Shown: positions 9,843-18,493, numbered from the stretch's first letter. The stretch: DNA of 64,000 nt from Chryseobacterium limigenitum (GCF_900114875.1 NZ_FPKW01000003.1:124001-188000); one strand, 5' to 3'. Translations and numbers: made by a program. The notes: generated by a model from the letters alone, not told the origin.

Positions 9843-10985
9843 ATGAAAATAGACATACCATATAGAATTTGTTCTAAAACAATTATGGATACATCAGATC
9901 CAAATATTGTTTTCAATGAAAAAGGTGAAAGTGATTATTATACAAATTTTGTAAATAATATTTTACCAAATTGGAATTATGGTGTTGGGGAAGAACAATT
10001 ATTAAAAATTGCTAAGAAAATAAAAAAAAATAGATCTAATAAAGACTTTGATTGTATTATTGGTATAAGCGGAGGGCTGGATAGTTCTTATGCAGTATAT
10101 ATTGCGAAAGAAATAATGGAATTAAAGCCTCTCGTTTTTCATGTTGATGCAGGTTGGAATACGGATAAAGCAGTTGGTAATATTGAAAAATTGATCAATA
10201 AGTTAGAATTAGATTTATATACAGAAGTAATCAACTGGGAGGAAATGATAGATTTGCAATTGGCTTTTCTTAAAGCTCAGATTCCGGATCAGGATTTACC
10301 ACAAGACACCGCTTTTTTTTCGGCCTTATATAAATTTGCCAGAAAAAATAATATAAAGTATGTTCTTACAGGAGGAAATTACTCAACAGAATGTTGCAGA
10401 GAGCCAGAAGAATGGGGTGCTTATCCAGGCATAGATACCATCTTAATTAAAGATATTTATAAAAAATTTGGAAATAATAAGCTTAAGAGTTTTCCAATAA
10501 TTGATATTTTAAAGTACAAGATTTATTATAAATACTTTTTAGGAATGAAGGTTTTTCATCCATTAAATTATGTACCATATATTAAGAAAGATGCTGAAAT
10601 GTTGCTGAAAGAAAAATTTGATTGGGAACCTTTTCAACATAAGCATCATGAATCAAGGTTTACTCGTTTTTTTGAAGATTATTGGTTGCCTAGAAAATTT
10701 GGTTTTCATAAAAGAAGAGCTCATTTTTCTAGTTTAATATTAACAGGACAAATGACTCGTGAAGAAGCTTTAGAGAGAATTTCTAAGCCAGAACTAGACG
10801 AGCTTACACTAAAAAATGAATTTGATTTTGTAGCACAGAAATTAGGATTAGGAGCAAAAGAATTATTACATATATTTAATCAACCAAATAGGGCATATAA
10901 AGATTTTAAATCAAAAAGAAATCTTATCGGAATTGGTATAAAGGTTAGTCAGTTATTAGGAATAGAAAAAAGACTTTTTAGATGA
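9843..10985 (+). CDS. wbuX: N-acetyl sugar amidotransferase (WbuX/WbpG type)
   Basis: ATP-dependent enzyme of the adenine nucleotide alpha-hydrolase superfamily that turns an N-acetyl group of a UDP-sugar into an acetamidino group, using ammonia delivered by HisH2/HisF2. The PP-loop SGGLDSS lies at residues 76-82, and the family-typical GGNYSTECCREPEEWG segment is near residue 185. An upstream TTG at 9840 is in frame, but the ATG at 9843 is preferred. The stop overlaps the next gene by 4 bp. Position next to hisH2 and hisF2 homologues and upstream of fnlA-B-C matches wbuXYZ + fnlABC sets linked to L-FucNAm in some enterobacterial O-antigens (from memory of the family). Confidence 0.92.
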   Translation: MKIDIPYRICSKTIMDTSDPNIVFNEKGESDYYTNFVNNILPNWNYGVGEEQLLKIAKKIKKNRSNKDFDCIIGISGGLDSSYAVYIAKEIMELKPLVFHVDAGWNTDKAVGNIEKLINKLELDLYTEVINWEEMIDLQLAFLKAQIPDQDLPQDTAFFSALYKFARKNNIKYVLTGGNYSTECCREPEEWGAYPGIDTILIKDIYKKFGNNKLKSFPIIDILKYKIYYKYFLGMKVFHPLNYVPYIKKDAEMLLKEKFDWEPFQHKHHESRFTRFFEDYWLPRKFGFHKRRAHFSSLILTGQMTREEALERISKPELDELTLKNEFDFVAQKLGLGAKELLHIFNQPNRAYKDFKSKRNLIGIGIKVSQLLGIEKRLFR

Positions 10986-11599
10986 TTACAATTATTAATT
11001 ATGGTGTCGGAAATATAAATGCATTTATAAACATTTATAAAAAATTTGACATTCAGGTTAAAATTGCATCTCAAGTGGATGATTTAGAAGATGTTGATAA
11101 GATTATTCTTCCGGGCGTTGGATCTTTTGATTACGTTATGCAAAAACTAAACAATTCAGGAATGAGAGAAAGACTGGATGAGTTGGTGTTAAAGGAAAAA
11201 AAACATATATTGGGAGTTTGTGTCGGAATGCAATTAATGGCAAAATCTAGTGAAGAAGGTATAGCTGAGGGATTAGGCTGGATTAATGGAACGGTAAAGA
11301 AGATTGATATTGAGAATATTCATCATAGATCCAAATTACCACATATGGGCTGGAACGAAGTTGAATCTGTTGCTGATCATCCAATTTTTAATAATATGAA
11401 TAAAAAAGAATTTTTCTACTTTTTGCATTCTTATTATTTTCACTCTGAAAATTTAGAAAATTGTTATGGAGTAACTGATTACGGCAAAAAATTTACAAGT
11501 ATCATAAGAAACGGAAATGTTTTCGGAATTCAATGTCATCCAGAAAAAAGTCATAAAGTCGGTGAAACTTTTTTGAAAAACTTTGCTGAATTAAAATAA
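10982..11599 (+). CDS. hisH: HisH2-like glutamine amidotransferase of sugar amidination
   Basis: Class I glutaminase of 205 residues related to the HisH subunit of imidazole glycerol phosphate synthase. The catalytic triad is visible: Cys80 in GVCVGMQ, and His186/Glu188 in QCHPEKS. It releases ammonia from glutamine for its synthase partner. The gene is coupled by a 4-bp overlap to the sugar amidotransferase and followed after 2 bp by a HisF homologue, with no other histidine genes nearby. A role in acetamidino-sugar synthesis (as HisH2/WbuY) is therefore much more likely than in histidine biosynthesis. Confidence 0.92.
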   Translation: MITIINYGVGNINAFINIYKKFDIQVKIASQVDDLEDVDKIILPGVGSFDYVMQKLNNSGMRERLDELVLKEKKHILGVCVGMQLMAKSSEEGIAEGLGWINGTVKKIDIENIHHRSKLPHMGWNEVESVADHPIFNNMNKKEFFYFLHSYYFHSENLENCYGVTDYGKKFTSIIRNGNVFGIQCHPEKSHKVGETFLKNFAELK

Positions 11600-11601
11600 G
11601 T

Positions 11602-12372
11602 ATGCTAAAACCCAGAATTATAGTCAGTTTATTATTGGACGGGCAAGGCCTTGTAAAAACAAAAAAATTTAAAGATGCACGTTATATAGGTGATCCAATT
11701 AACGCAGTGAAGATCTTTAATGAAAAAGAAGTGGATGAATTATGTATTTTTGACATTAGTGCGAGTACAAAAAATTATGAGCCTAATTATAAACTTATTA
11801 ACAGTATTGCTTCACAGTCAAGAATGCCGATTTGTTATGGAGGAGGGATTAAAAATGCAGATCAGGCACAAAAAATATTAAACTTAGGCGTTGAAAAAGT
11901 AGCAATAAGCAGTGCAATATTTAGTGAACCAAATATTATTCAATCTATAGCCGGAAATATAGGAAGTCAAAGTGTGGTGGCTGTTTTAGATGTAAAAAAG
12001 AACATATTTGGAAACTATAACATATATATAAATAATGGAAAAAAATACATAGAACAAGACTTATTTTCTCTTCTCAAAAACCTTGAAAAAAGAGGTGTAG
12101 GAGAAATTATAATTAATAATATAGATTTAGATGGTACCGGCAAAGGATATGATATTAAGTTGGTGGAAAAAGTAAGTGAAAACTTATCTATTCCGCTCAC
12201 AATACTTGGGGGTGCCGGTTCATTGGAAGACATTAAAAAACTTTTTAATAATTTTGAAATAATTGGTGCAGCTGCAGGAAGTCTCTTTGTATTTAAGGGT
12301 AAATACCAAGCGGTTTTGATCAATTATCCTGAAAAAACAATAAAAAAAACACTCTATGCAAATACAAGATAA
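11602..12372 (+). CDS. hisF: AglZ/HisF2-like ammonia-channel protein of sugar amidination
   Basis: A 256-residue TIM barrel of the HisF family. The two aspartates equivalent to the HisF catalytic pair are present (Asp13 in LLDGQGLVK; Asp175/177 in NNIDLDGTGKGYD). The phosphate-binding loops are CYGGGI and LGGAGS. In the acetamidino-modification version the barrel is thought to pass ammonia from HisH2 to the sugar amidotransferase. The 3' end overlaps the start of fnlA by 17 bp, so the trio and fnlA are expected to be one transcript. This replaces WbuZ in the enterobacterial naming. Confidence 0.9.
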   Translation: MLKPRIIVSLLLDGQGLVKTKKFKDARYIGDPINAVKIFNEKEVDELCIFDISASTKNYEPNYKLINSIASQSRMPICYGGGIKNADQAQKILNLGVEKVAISSAIFSEPNIIQSIAGNIGSQSVVAVLDVKKNIFGNYNIYINNGKKYIEQDLFSLLKNLEKRGVGEIIINNIDLDGTGKGYDIKLVEKVSENLSIPLTILGGAGSLEDIKKLFNNFEIIGAAAGSLFVFKGKYQAVLINYPEKTIKKTLYANTR

Positions 12373-13390
12373 AATACTTTTAATTACCGGGGGAACCGGG
12401 TCATTTGGAACTGCTGTTTTAAGAAAATTTATAAATACTAATCATTTCAAAGAGATCAGAATTTTTTCCCGTGATGAAAAAAAACAGGACGATATGAGAA
12501 ATCAGTTTAAGAGTGATAAGCTGAAATTTTATATTGGAGATGTAAGGGACTATAAAAGCATTGAGCCGGCAATGAGAGGTGTAGACTATGTTTTTCATGC
12601 AGCCGCATTGAAACAAGTGCCTTCATGTGAATTCTTTCCAATGCAAGCCGTGAAAACAAATGTTGAAGGAACACAGAATGTAATTGATGCTGCCGGAAAA
12701 AATAACGTTAAAAAAGTAATCTGTCTAAGTACTGATAAAGCAGCATATCCAATCAACGCAATGGGAATTTCTAAAGCAATGATGGAAAAAGTAGCTGTCG
12801 CTGCATCTCGAAACCTTGAAGAAACAGTTGTATGTCTTACCAGATATGGAAATGTAATGGCTTCAAGAGGATCCGTAATCCCATTATTTATAAAGCAAAT
12901 TAAAAACGGTGATCCAATCACAATCACAGATCCTAACATGACGAGATTTTTGATGTCTCTTGAAGAAGCTGTAGATTTAGTACTATTTGCATTTGAACAT
13001 GGTAATCCTGGAGATTTATTTGTGAATAAGGCTCCTGCTGGAACGATTGGAGATCTTGCACAGGCATTAAAAGATATGTTTAAAGCCGATAATCCTATAA
13101 AAGTTATTGGCACAAGACATGGTGAAAAATTATATGAAACGCTATGTACACGTGAAGAAATGTTGAAAGCAGAAGATATGGGAGATTTCTATAGAATTCC
13201 TGCTGACAATAGAGATCTTAATTATGCTCAATACTTTTCTGAAGGTACAGAAGATGTTTCAAAAATAGAAGATTATCATTCTCATAATACTGAACAACAA
13301 GGTGTTGAAGGAATGAAAAAATTGTTATTAAAACTTCCATTAATAAGAAAAGAAGTATTAGGAGAAGATATAATGCAATATCCGGATTAA
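12356..13390 (+). CDS. fnlA: UDP-N-acetylglucosamine 4,6-dehydratase / epimerase FnlA (CapE, WbjB)
   Basis: A 344-residue short-chain dehydrogenase/reductase, soluble (no N-terminal membrane helices as in PglF). The Rossmann motif GGTGSFGT is at about residues 12-19. Where most SDRs have YxxxK this protein reads MGISK, after STDKAAYPIN, as in 5-inverting dehydratases of the CapE group. The C-terminus has the RHGEKLYETL segment and the late motif FYRIPADNRDLNY. It catalyses the first steps from UDP-GlcNAc to UDP-L-FucNAc. The genes for the two later steps, fnlB and fnlC, are downstream. A decayed copy of its 5' end lies at 8414. Confidence 0.94.
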   Translation: MQIQDKILLITGGTGSFGTAVLRKFINTNHFKEIRIFSRDEKKQDDMRNQFKSDKLKFYIGDVRDYKSIEPAMRGVDYVFHAAALKQVPSCEFFPMQAVKTNVEGTQNVIDAAGKNNVKKVICLSTDKAAYPINAMGISKAMMEKVAVAASRNLEETVVCLTRYGNVMASRGSVIPLFIKQIKNGDPITITDPNMTRFLMSLEEAVDLVLFAFEHGNPGDLFVNKAPAGTIGDLAQALKDMFKADNPIKVIGTRHGEKLYETLCTREEMLKAEDMGDFYRIPADNRDLNYAQYFSEGTEDVSKIEDYHSHNTEQQGVEGMKKLLLKLPLIRKEVLGEDIMQYPD

Positions 13391-13394
13391 GAAT

Positions 13395-13817
13395 ATGGAT
13401 TGTCCTAAAATTATTGATGGTGGAAAATTTTCTGATGATAGAGGTATTATTTTTTTTAATAATACTTTTGATGCTTCAGAAATAAAAAGAATTTACTTCA
13501 TTGAAAATAATGACACGAAATTTATAAGAGGCTGGACGGGGCATAAAATAGAAAAACGCTGGTTTACAGTACTTTCTGGAAGTTTTATAATCTGGCTTAT
13601 AAAAATTGATGATTGGGATAATCCGAATGAAGATTCAGAAATTTTAAAGTTTCAACTTTATTCGGAAAAATTAGATGTACTTCATATGCCAAAAGGCTAT
13701 GTTTCAGCCATTCAGGCTATGGAAAGTAAATCAAAACTATTAGTAATGGTTAATTACTCTTTTGGAAAAATAGATGATGATTATCGATTTCCAATAGATT
13801 ATTTTAAAAAATTATAA
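13395..13817 (+). CDS. Cupin sugar isomerase-like protein (FdtA/WxcM-like)
   Basis: A 140-residue single-domain cupin of the type annotated as sugar epimerase or sugar 3,4-ketoisomerase (FdtA/WxcM family). Visible family features are the early DDRGIIFF turn, FIRGWTGHKIEKRWFTVLSGSF (the cupin core with HK and RW) and VLHMPKGYVSAIQAM. It lies between fnlA and fnlB with 4-bp and 3-bp gaps. It probably acts on a 4-keto intermediate or binds a nucleotide sugar in this pathway. The classical FnlABC route does not need a separate cupin, so its actual role is open. Confidence 0.75.
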   Translation: MDCPKIIDGGKFSDDRGIIFFNNTFDASEIKRIYFIENNDTKFIRGWTGHKIEKRWFTVLSGSFIIWLIKIDDWDNPNEDSEILKFQLYSEKLDVLHMPKGYVSAIQAMESKSKLLVMVNYSFGKIDDDYRFPIDYFKKL

Positions 13818-13820
13818 TTA

Positions 13821-14939
13821 ATGAAAAGAATAGGAATTACAGGGCAAAACGGTTTTGTTGGTTCGCATTTATATAATACATTAGGATTAAATCCTGAGAA
13901 ATTTGTACGAATTTATTTTGAGAAAGAGTTTTTTGAAAATTCAGAAAAACTTGATGAGTTTGTAAAAAAATGTGATGTAATTGTACATTTGGCTGCAATG
14001 AATCGCCATTCTGATGCTGAAGTAATTTATAATACCAATATAAATTTAGCCGAAAAATTAATTGCTTCTCTAGAAAAGACACAATCAAAAGCTCATATTT
14101 TGTTTTCTTCATCTTCTCAGGAAGAAAAAGATAATCTATATGGGAAATCAAAGAAAGAAGGGAGAGAACTTTTCGCTGAATGGGCTAAAAAAGTAGGTGG
14201 AAAATTCACAGGAATGATAATTCCAAATGTCTTTGGAGCCTTCGGAAAGCCTAACTATAATTCATTTATTGCTACATTTTGTCATAAACTTACTCATGGA
14301 GAAAATCCAACGATTGATAATGATGGCGAAGTGAAGCTTATTTATATCGGAGAATTGGTTCAGGAAATTATTAATCAAATAGAAACAGCGGAAACAAAAG
14401 ATTTATATGAAGTTCCATTTACTTCGGTGAATAAAGTTTCTGAAGTCCTTTCCAAGCTCGAATACTATAAAAAACTTTATTTTGATAACGGGGAAATTCC
14501 CGAATTAAAAACAAAATTTGATTTAGATCTCTTCAATACATTCCGTTGTTATTTCGAAATTAAAGATCATTATCCTGTAAAATTTGCACAGCATACAGAT
14601 CCAAGAGGAGCTTTCGTTGAGGTTATTCGTCTTGGTATTGGAGGGCAGTGCTCTTTTTCAACAACAGTTCCAGGTATTACCCGGGGAAATCATTTTCACA
14701 CAAGAAAAATCGAAAGATTTGCTGTGATAAAAGGTAAAGCTTTAATACAATTAAGAAAAATTGATTCTGATGAGGTTCTAGACTTCTATCTGGATGGTAA
14801 TGAGCCGACTTATGTAGATATGCCGATTTGGTATACCCATAATATTAAAAATATTGGAGAAGAAGAACTGTATACTATTTTTTGGATCAATGAGCCCTTT
14901 AATCCTGAAGATTCGGATACCTATTTTGTAGAAGTATAA
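13821..14939 (+). CDS. fnlB: UDP-2-acetamido-2,6-dideoxy-hexulose reductase FnlB (CapF, WbjC)
   Basis: Bifunctional 372-residue protein. It has an N-terminal NADPH-binding SDR domain (GITGQNGFVGSHL at residues 4-16) and a C-terminal cupin domain starting near residue 245 (the RGNHFHTRKIERFAVI and DMPIWYTHNI segments carry the metal-binding His residues). This two-domain layout is diagnostic of CapF/WbjC. It performs the epimerisation/reduction step after FnlA on the way to UDP-L-FucNAc or the talose intermediate. It ends the first run of + strand genes, followed by a gene in the opposite direction. Confidence 0.93.
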   Translation: MKRIGITGQNGFVGSHLYNTLGLNPEKFVRIYFEKEFFENSEKLDEFVKKCDVIVHLAAMNRHSDAEVIYNTNINLAEKLIASLEKTQSKAHILFSSSSQEEKDNLYGKSKKEGRELFAEWAKKVGGKFTGMIIPNVFGAFGKPNYNSFIATFCHKLTHGENPTIDNDGEVKLIYIGELVQEIINQIETAETKDLYEVPFTSVNKVSEVLSKLEYYKKLYFDNGEIPELKTKFDLDLFNTFRCYFEIKDHYPVKFAQHTDPRGAFVEVIRLGIGGQCSFSTTVPGITRGNHFHTRKIERFAVIKGKALIQLRKIDSDEVLDFYLDGNEPTYVDMPIWYTHNIKNIGEEELYTIFWINEPFNPEDSDTYFVEV

Positions 14940-14943
14940 AATT

Positions 14944-16068
14944 TTATGGGATTTGAGGTAGTTTATTATTAAGACTCTTTTTTAATTCGATTTTAATTCG
15001 ATCATTTTTAGCCTTACCGAAATCTAATTTATTAGTTGAATAATCCTCAGTATTAGATAAAATCATCTTATTGGTATTAATGTTTTCATTTGATCCCATA
15101 ACTGTATTATTACTAAATACATTGTTGGTTATTTTACCTTCAAATCTTAGTATATTTTGGTTTTTAGAATACTCGGGCATTAGATTTCCCAATGCAATAA
15201 AATTCGAATTAAAAATATTGTCTTTTGCATTTTTTAATACAATATTGGTAAAATGCTGCTCAAAATAATTATTTTCAACATAATTATTAAAAGAATTAAT
15301 TATAACAATTCCTTTTCCTGCTGTTAAAATTTCAGGATCTTTTTCGCTTTTATCAGGATCAAGAAAATGAGCCAAATTAGACTCTATCATGTTGTTATTA
15401 ATAAAATTGGCATATGAATTATCTTGTATGAGTAATCCTATTGAATTAATTCTTAGCTCGTTATTATTAATGTAAGCGCTGGTTGAGTTTTTATCAATAG
15501 TAATTCCAATTCTATTATTTTTAATAAAATTTTGAGTGATATAATTGTAATAGCTACCCTCGATTTGTATACCACTCCATAGAAAACCGTCAATAATACA
15601 ATTTGAGATTCTATTTCTTAATCCTAAAACTTTTATTCCAACACTTTTAGGATTATTTTGTTTTATATCTTTCCAGCTATAAGGATTTTTATCAAAATCG
15701 GGTCCTAAAATGGACAAATTATTAATCGTATTATAACCTTGATATATATCTTTTTCATTTTTATTATCCTCTAAAATAATTCCTTCACTATTATTTGTAG
15801 AAACTTTAATAACAGATATGCCGGTACCTTCGCCTTCTATGGAAACATATTTATTTAGAATAATTGGCTGAGATATAAGATAATTACCTGCAGGAATATA
15901 AAGAATGGAAGATTTTTTACCATTTTTAGTTTTAATATCTGCAATTGCTTTCTGTATTGCAGTAGAATTGTCAAAACTTCCATTTCCATTGGCGCCATAA
16001 TCTTTTATATTATATTTCTGTGCAAAAGTAAAACTTGTAAAAAGTAATAAACAAAAAAGTAATCTCAT
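14944..16068 (-). CDS. Secreted right-handed beta-helix protein (pectate lyase superfamily-like)
   Basis: A 374-residue protein with a clear Sec signal peptide (MRLLFCLLLFTSFTFA, cut before QKYNIKDYG). The mature N-terminus NIKDYGANGNGSFDNSTAIQKAI is the classical start of the pectate-lyase-3/GH28-type beta-helix. Repeated short Asn-rich turns (NNR, NNE, NNM, NNY) run through the middle, as expected for parallel beta-helix coils. It is the only antisense gene in the polysaccharide locus, between fnlB and fnlC, with its start 77 bp from the fnlC start. It may trim, bind or modify the polymer outside the cytoplasm, or it may be a passenger. No catalytic residues can be assigned. Confidence 0.8.
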   Translation of the reverse strand: MRLLFCLLLFTSFTFAQKYNIKDYGANGNGSFDNSTAIQKAIADIKTKNGKKSSILYIPAGNYLISQPIILNKYVSIEGEGTGISVIKVSTNNSEGIILEDNKNEKDIYQGYNTINNLSILGPDFDKNPYSWKDIKQNNPKSVGIKVLGLRNRISNCIIDGFLWSGIQIEGSYYNYITQNFIKNNRIGITIDKNSTSAYINNNELRINSIGLLIQDNSYANFINNNMIESNLAHFLDPDKSEKDPEILTAGKGIVIINSFNNYVENNYFEQHFTNIVLKNAKDNIFNSNFIALGNLMPEYSKNQNILRFEGKITNNVFSNNTVMGSNENINTNKMILSNTEDYSTNKLDFGKAKNDRIKIELKKSLNNKLPQIP

Positions 16069-16120
16069 AATGATTAATATTTACAACAATATTAAATATT
16101 TTAATCTTATAAAAAAACAT

Positions 16121-16128
16121 TATTTTTG
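16121..16128 (+). promoter_or_regulatory. -7 element (TATTTTTG) before fnlC
   Basis: A perfect TAnnTTTG match lies 17 bp before the fnlC ATG, in the 77-bp divergent gap after the antisense beta-helix gene. No clear -33 TTG is present. It would restart transcription of the distal half of the locus, which the antisense gene otherwise separates from the proximal half. Confidence 0.55.
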
Positions 16129-16145
16129 CATCTATTATATCAAAT

Positions 16146-17282
16146 ATGAAAAAATTAAAAGTAGTAACAGTTGTGGGAACACGACCGGAAATCATTAGAT
16201 TATCAAGGGTATTATCGGCTTTAGATGCCTCTGATGCTGTTGAACATATTATAGTACATACAGGTCAGAATTACGATTATGAACTTAACCAAATTTTCTT
16301 TGAAGATTTGGGACTTCGTAAACCTGATTATTTTTTAGATGCAGCAGGAAAAACGGCAACAGAAACCGTAGGAAATATTTTAATTAAAATAGATCCGCTT
16401 CTTGAAGACCTGAAACCTGATGCTTTTTTGGTTTTAGGTGATACAAATTCTTGTCTTTGTGCAATTCCAGCTAAGAAAAGACAAATTCCTATTTTCCACA
16501 TGGAAGCAGGAAACAGATGTTTTGACCAGCGCGTTCCTGAAGAAACAAACCGTAAAATTGTAGATCATACGTCAGATGTTAATTTAACATATTCTGATAT
16601 TGCCCGTGAATATCTATTGCGAGAAGGACTTCCTGCAGACAGGATTATTAAAACGGGTTCTCCTATGTTTGAGGTTTTAAATCATTACTTACCTCAAATT
16701 GAGAGTTCTGATGTTTTAAGCAGATTGAACTTGGAAGAAGGAAAATATTTTGTAGTTTCTTCACATAGAGAAGAAAATATTAATTCTGAAAAGAATTTTA
16801 ATGGCTTAATGGAAAGCCTTAATGCTATTGCTGAAAAATTTGGATATCCTATTATTGTTTCTACTCATCCTAGAACAAGAAATATGATTGATATGAAACA
16901 GATAGAAATGAGACCGGAAATTCAGTTTTTAAAACCACTTGGTTTCCATGATTATAACGCTCTTCAAATGAGAAGCTATGCTGTTTTATCTGATTCTGGA
17001 ACGATTTCTGAAGAATCATCTATTTTGAATTTCAGAGCTCTTAATATCAGAGATGCTCATGAAAGACCTGAAGCAATGGAAGAAGCATCTGTAATGATGG
17101 TAGGACTGTCACCGGAAAGAATTTTACAGGGATTGACGCAACTTCAACAGCAAAAAGTAGGAAAAGAAAGAAACTACAGACCTGTAGCCGATTATTCTAT
17201 GCCAAATGTTTCTGAAAAAGTGGTAAGAATCATTTTAAGTTACACAGATTATATTAATAGAGTAGTTTGGAGTAAGAAATAA
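16146..17282 (+). CDS. fnlC: UDP-N-acetyl-hexosamine 2-epimerase FnlC (CapG, WbjD; WecB family)
   Basis: Non-hydrolysing UDP-GlcNAc 2-epimerase family member, 378 residues with GT-B-like fold. Seen are VVGTRPEIIRLSRV near the N-terminus, HTGQNYDYELNQIFFEDLGLRKP, HMEAGNRCFDQRVPEETNR, SSHREENI and SDSGTISEESS. The NYDYELNQIFFEDLGLRKPDYF variant is typical of the CapG/WbjD branch rather than of WecB proper. It completes UDP-L-FucNAc synthesis by C2 epimerisation. Its own -7 element lies just upstream. It is followed after 2 bp by a WbuB-like glycosyltransferase. Confidence 0.93.
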   Translation: MKKLKVVTVVGTRPEIIRLSRVLSALDASDAVEHIIVHTGQNYDYELNQIFFEDLGLRKPDYFLDAAGKTATETVGNILIKIDPLLEDLKPDAFLVLGDTNSCLCAIPAKKRQIPIFHMEAGNRCFDQRVPEETNRKIVDHTSDVNLTYSDIAREYLLREGLPADRIIKTGSPMFEVLNHYLPQIESSDVLSRLNLEEGKYFVVSSHREENINSEKNFNGLMESLNAIAEKFGYPIIVSTHPRTRNMIDMKQIEMRPEIQFLKPLGFHDYNALQMRSYAVLSDSGTISEESSILNFRALNIRDAHERPEAMEEASVMMVGLSPERILQGLTQLQQQKVGKERNYRPVADYSMPNVSEKVVRIILSYTDYINRVVWSKK

Positions 17283-17284
17283 AT

Positions 17285-18493
17285 ATGAATGTATTATTCC
17301 TTACCTTAGTTAAAATTGAAACACTGCAGCAACGCAGTATTTATCATGATTTGATGCGTGAATTTTCTAATCACGAGCATCATCTATATATCGTTTCTCC
17401 TACAGAAAGGCGTGAAAAACAAAAAAGTACAATAAAAACAGAAGGCAATACAAAGTTTTTAAATGTAAGAACACTTAATATTCAGAAAACTAATTTTATA
17501 GAAAAAGGATTATCAACAATATCCATAGAAAAACTGTTTCTAAGAGCTATTAAAAAGAGATTTTTTGATGTGAAGTTTGATTTAATACTTTATTCTACAC
17601 CTCCTATTACATTTACCAATCTTATAAAATATTTTAAGGAAAGAGATAATGTTAAAACGTATTTACTATTGAAGGATATTTTCCCTCAAAATGCTGTAGA
17701 TATGAAGTTTATTTCTAAAAAAGGTATCATATATCGCTATTTTAGAAATAAAGAAAAAGATTTATATAATATTTCCGACAAGATAGGATGTATGTCTAAA
17801 GCAAACGCTGATTACGTTTTAAATCATAATCCATACATTCCAAATAATAAAGTTGAAATTAATCCTAATTCAATTGAAATACAGCTATTTAATGATGTTT
17901 CAAATGAAGATAAGGTGAAAATTAAGACTAAATATAAAATTCCTGACAATAGAAAAATATTTATTTACGGAGGAAGTCTTGGAAAACCTCAAGGAATTGA
18001 TTTTCTTTTGCAAACTTTGGATGCAAAGAAAAATGATGAAAGATTATTTTTTATCATCGTAGGTTCAGGTACAGAATATAATAAAATTGAAAGTTGGGTT
18101 AGCATCAATAATCCTCAGAATACTATTTTACTATCTGCTTTGCCGAAAAGTGATTTTGATTTACTGATAAGAGTTTGTGATGTCGGACTCATATTTTTGC
18201 ATAAAGATTTTACAATTCCGAATTATCCATCCAGATTACTTTCATATCTTGAATTTAAAATGCCTATAATTGCAGCTACAGATAATAATACGGATATAGG
18301 TACAGATATTGTAAACAATGGTTGCGGAATTGCCGTTTATTCTGATGACATACATCAAATGACAGAAGCTATTAATTCATTGATAGAAATGGCTCCTGAA
18401 AAGTTTGAAGAAATGAGACAGAAAAGTTGGGATTTCCTAGTAAATGATTTTAAAGTGGAAGATTCTTACCAAAAGATTATTAATATAAAATAG
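17285..18493 (+). CDS. WbuB-like glycosyltransferase family 4
   Basis: A 402-residue GT4 enzyme. N-terminal strand NVLFLTLVKIETLQQRSIYHDL, then LILYSTPPITFTNLIKYF and LLLKDIFPQNAVDMKF, which are typical of WbuB-type proteins encoded next to fnlC. The donor domain has IFIYGGSLGKPQGIDFLL, FIIVGSGTE and a VCDVGLIFLHKDFTIPNYPSRLLSYLEFKMP segment. By analogy with fnlABC-wbuB clusters it may transfer L-FucNAc (or its amidino form). That specificity is inferred from context only. Confidence 0.87.
   Translation: MNVLFLTLVKIETLQQRSIYHDLMREFSNHEHHLYIVSPTERREKQKSTIKTEGNTKFLNVRTLNIQKTNFIEKGLSTISIEKLFLRAIKKRFFDVKFDLILYSTPPITFTNLIKYFKERDNVKTYLLLKDIFPQNAVDMKFISKKGIIYRYFRNKEKDLYNISDKIGCMSKANADYVLNHNPYIPNNKVEINPNSIEIQLFNDVSNEDKVKIKTKYKIPDNRKIFIYGGSLGKPQGIDFLLQTLDAKKNDERLFFIIVGSGTEYNKIESWVSINNPQNTILLSALPKSDFDLLIRVCDVGLIFLHKDFTIPNYPSRLLSYLEFKMPIIAATDNNTDIGTDIVNNGCGIAVYSDDIHQMTEAINSLIEMAPEKFEEMRQKSWDFLVNDFKVEDSYQKIINIK

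Noticed and set aside
10982..12372. HisH and HisF as part of histidine biosynthesis
   Set aside because: They overlap a sugar amidotransferase and fnlA, and no other his gene is near. The HisF copy matches the AglZ/HisF2 acetamidino type better.
12595..13113. A 172-codon - strand open frame inside fnlA
   Set aside because: It lies wholly antisense to a conserved enzyme gene and shows no recognisable protein features.
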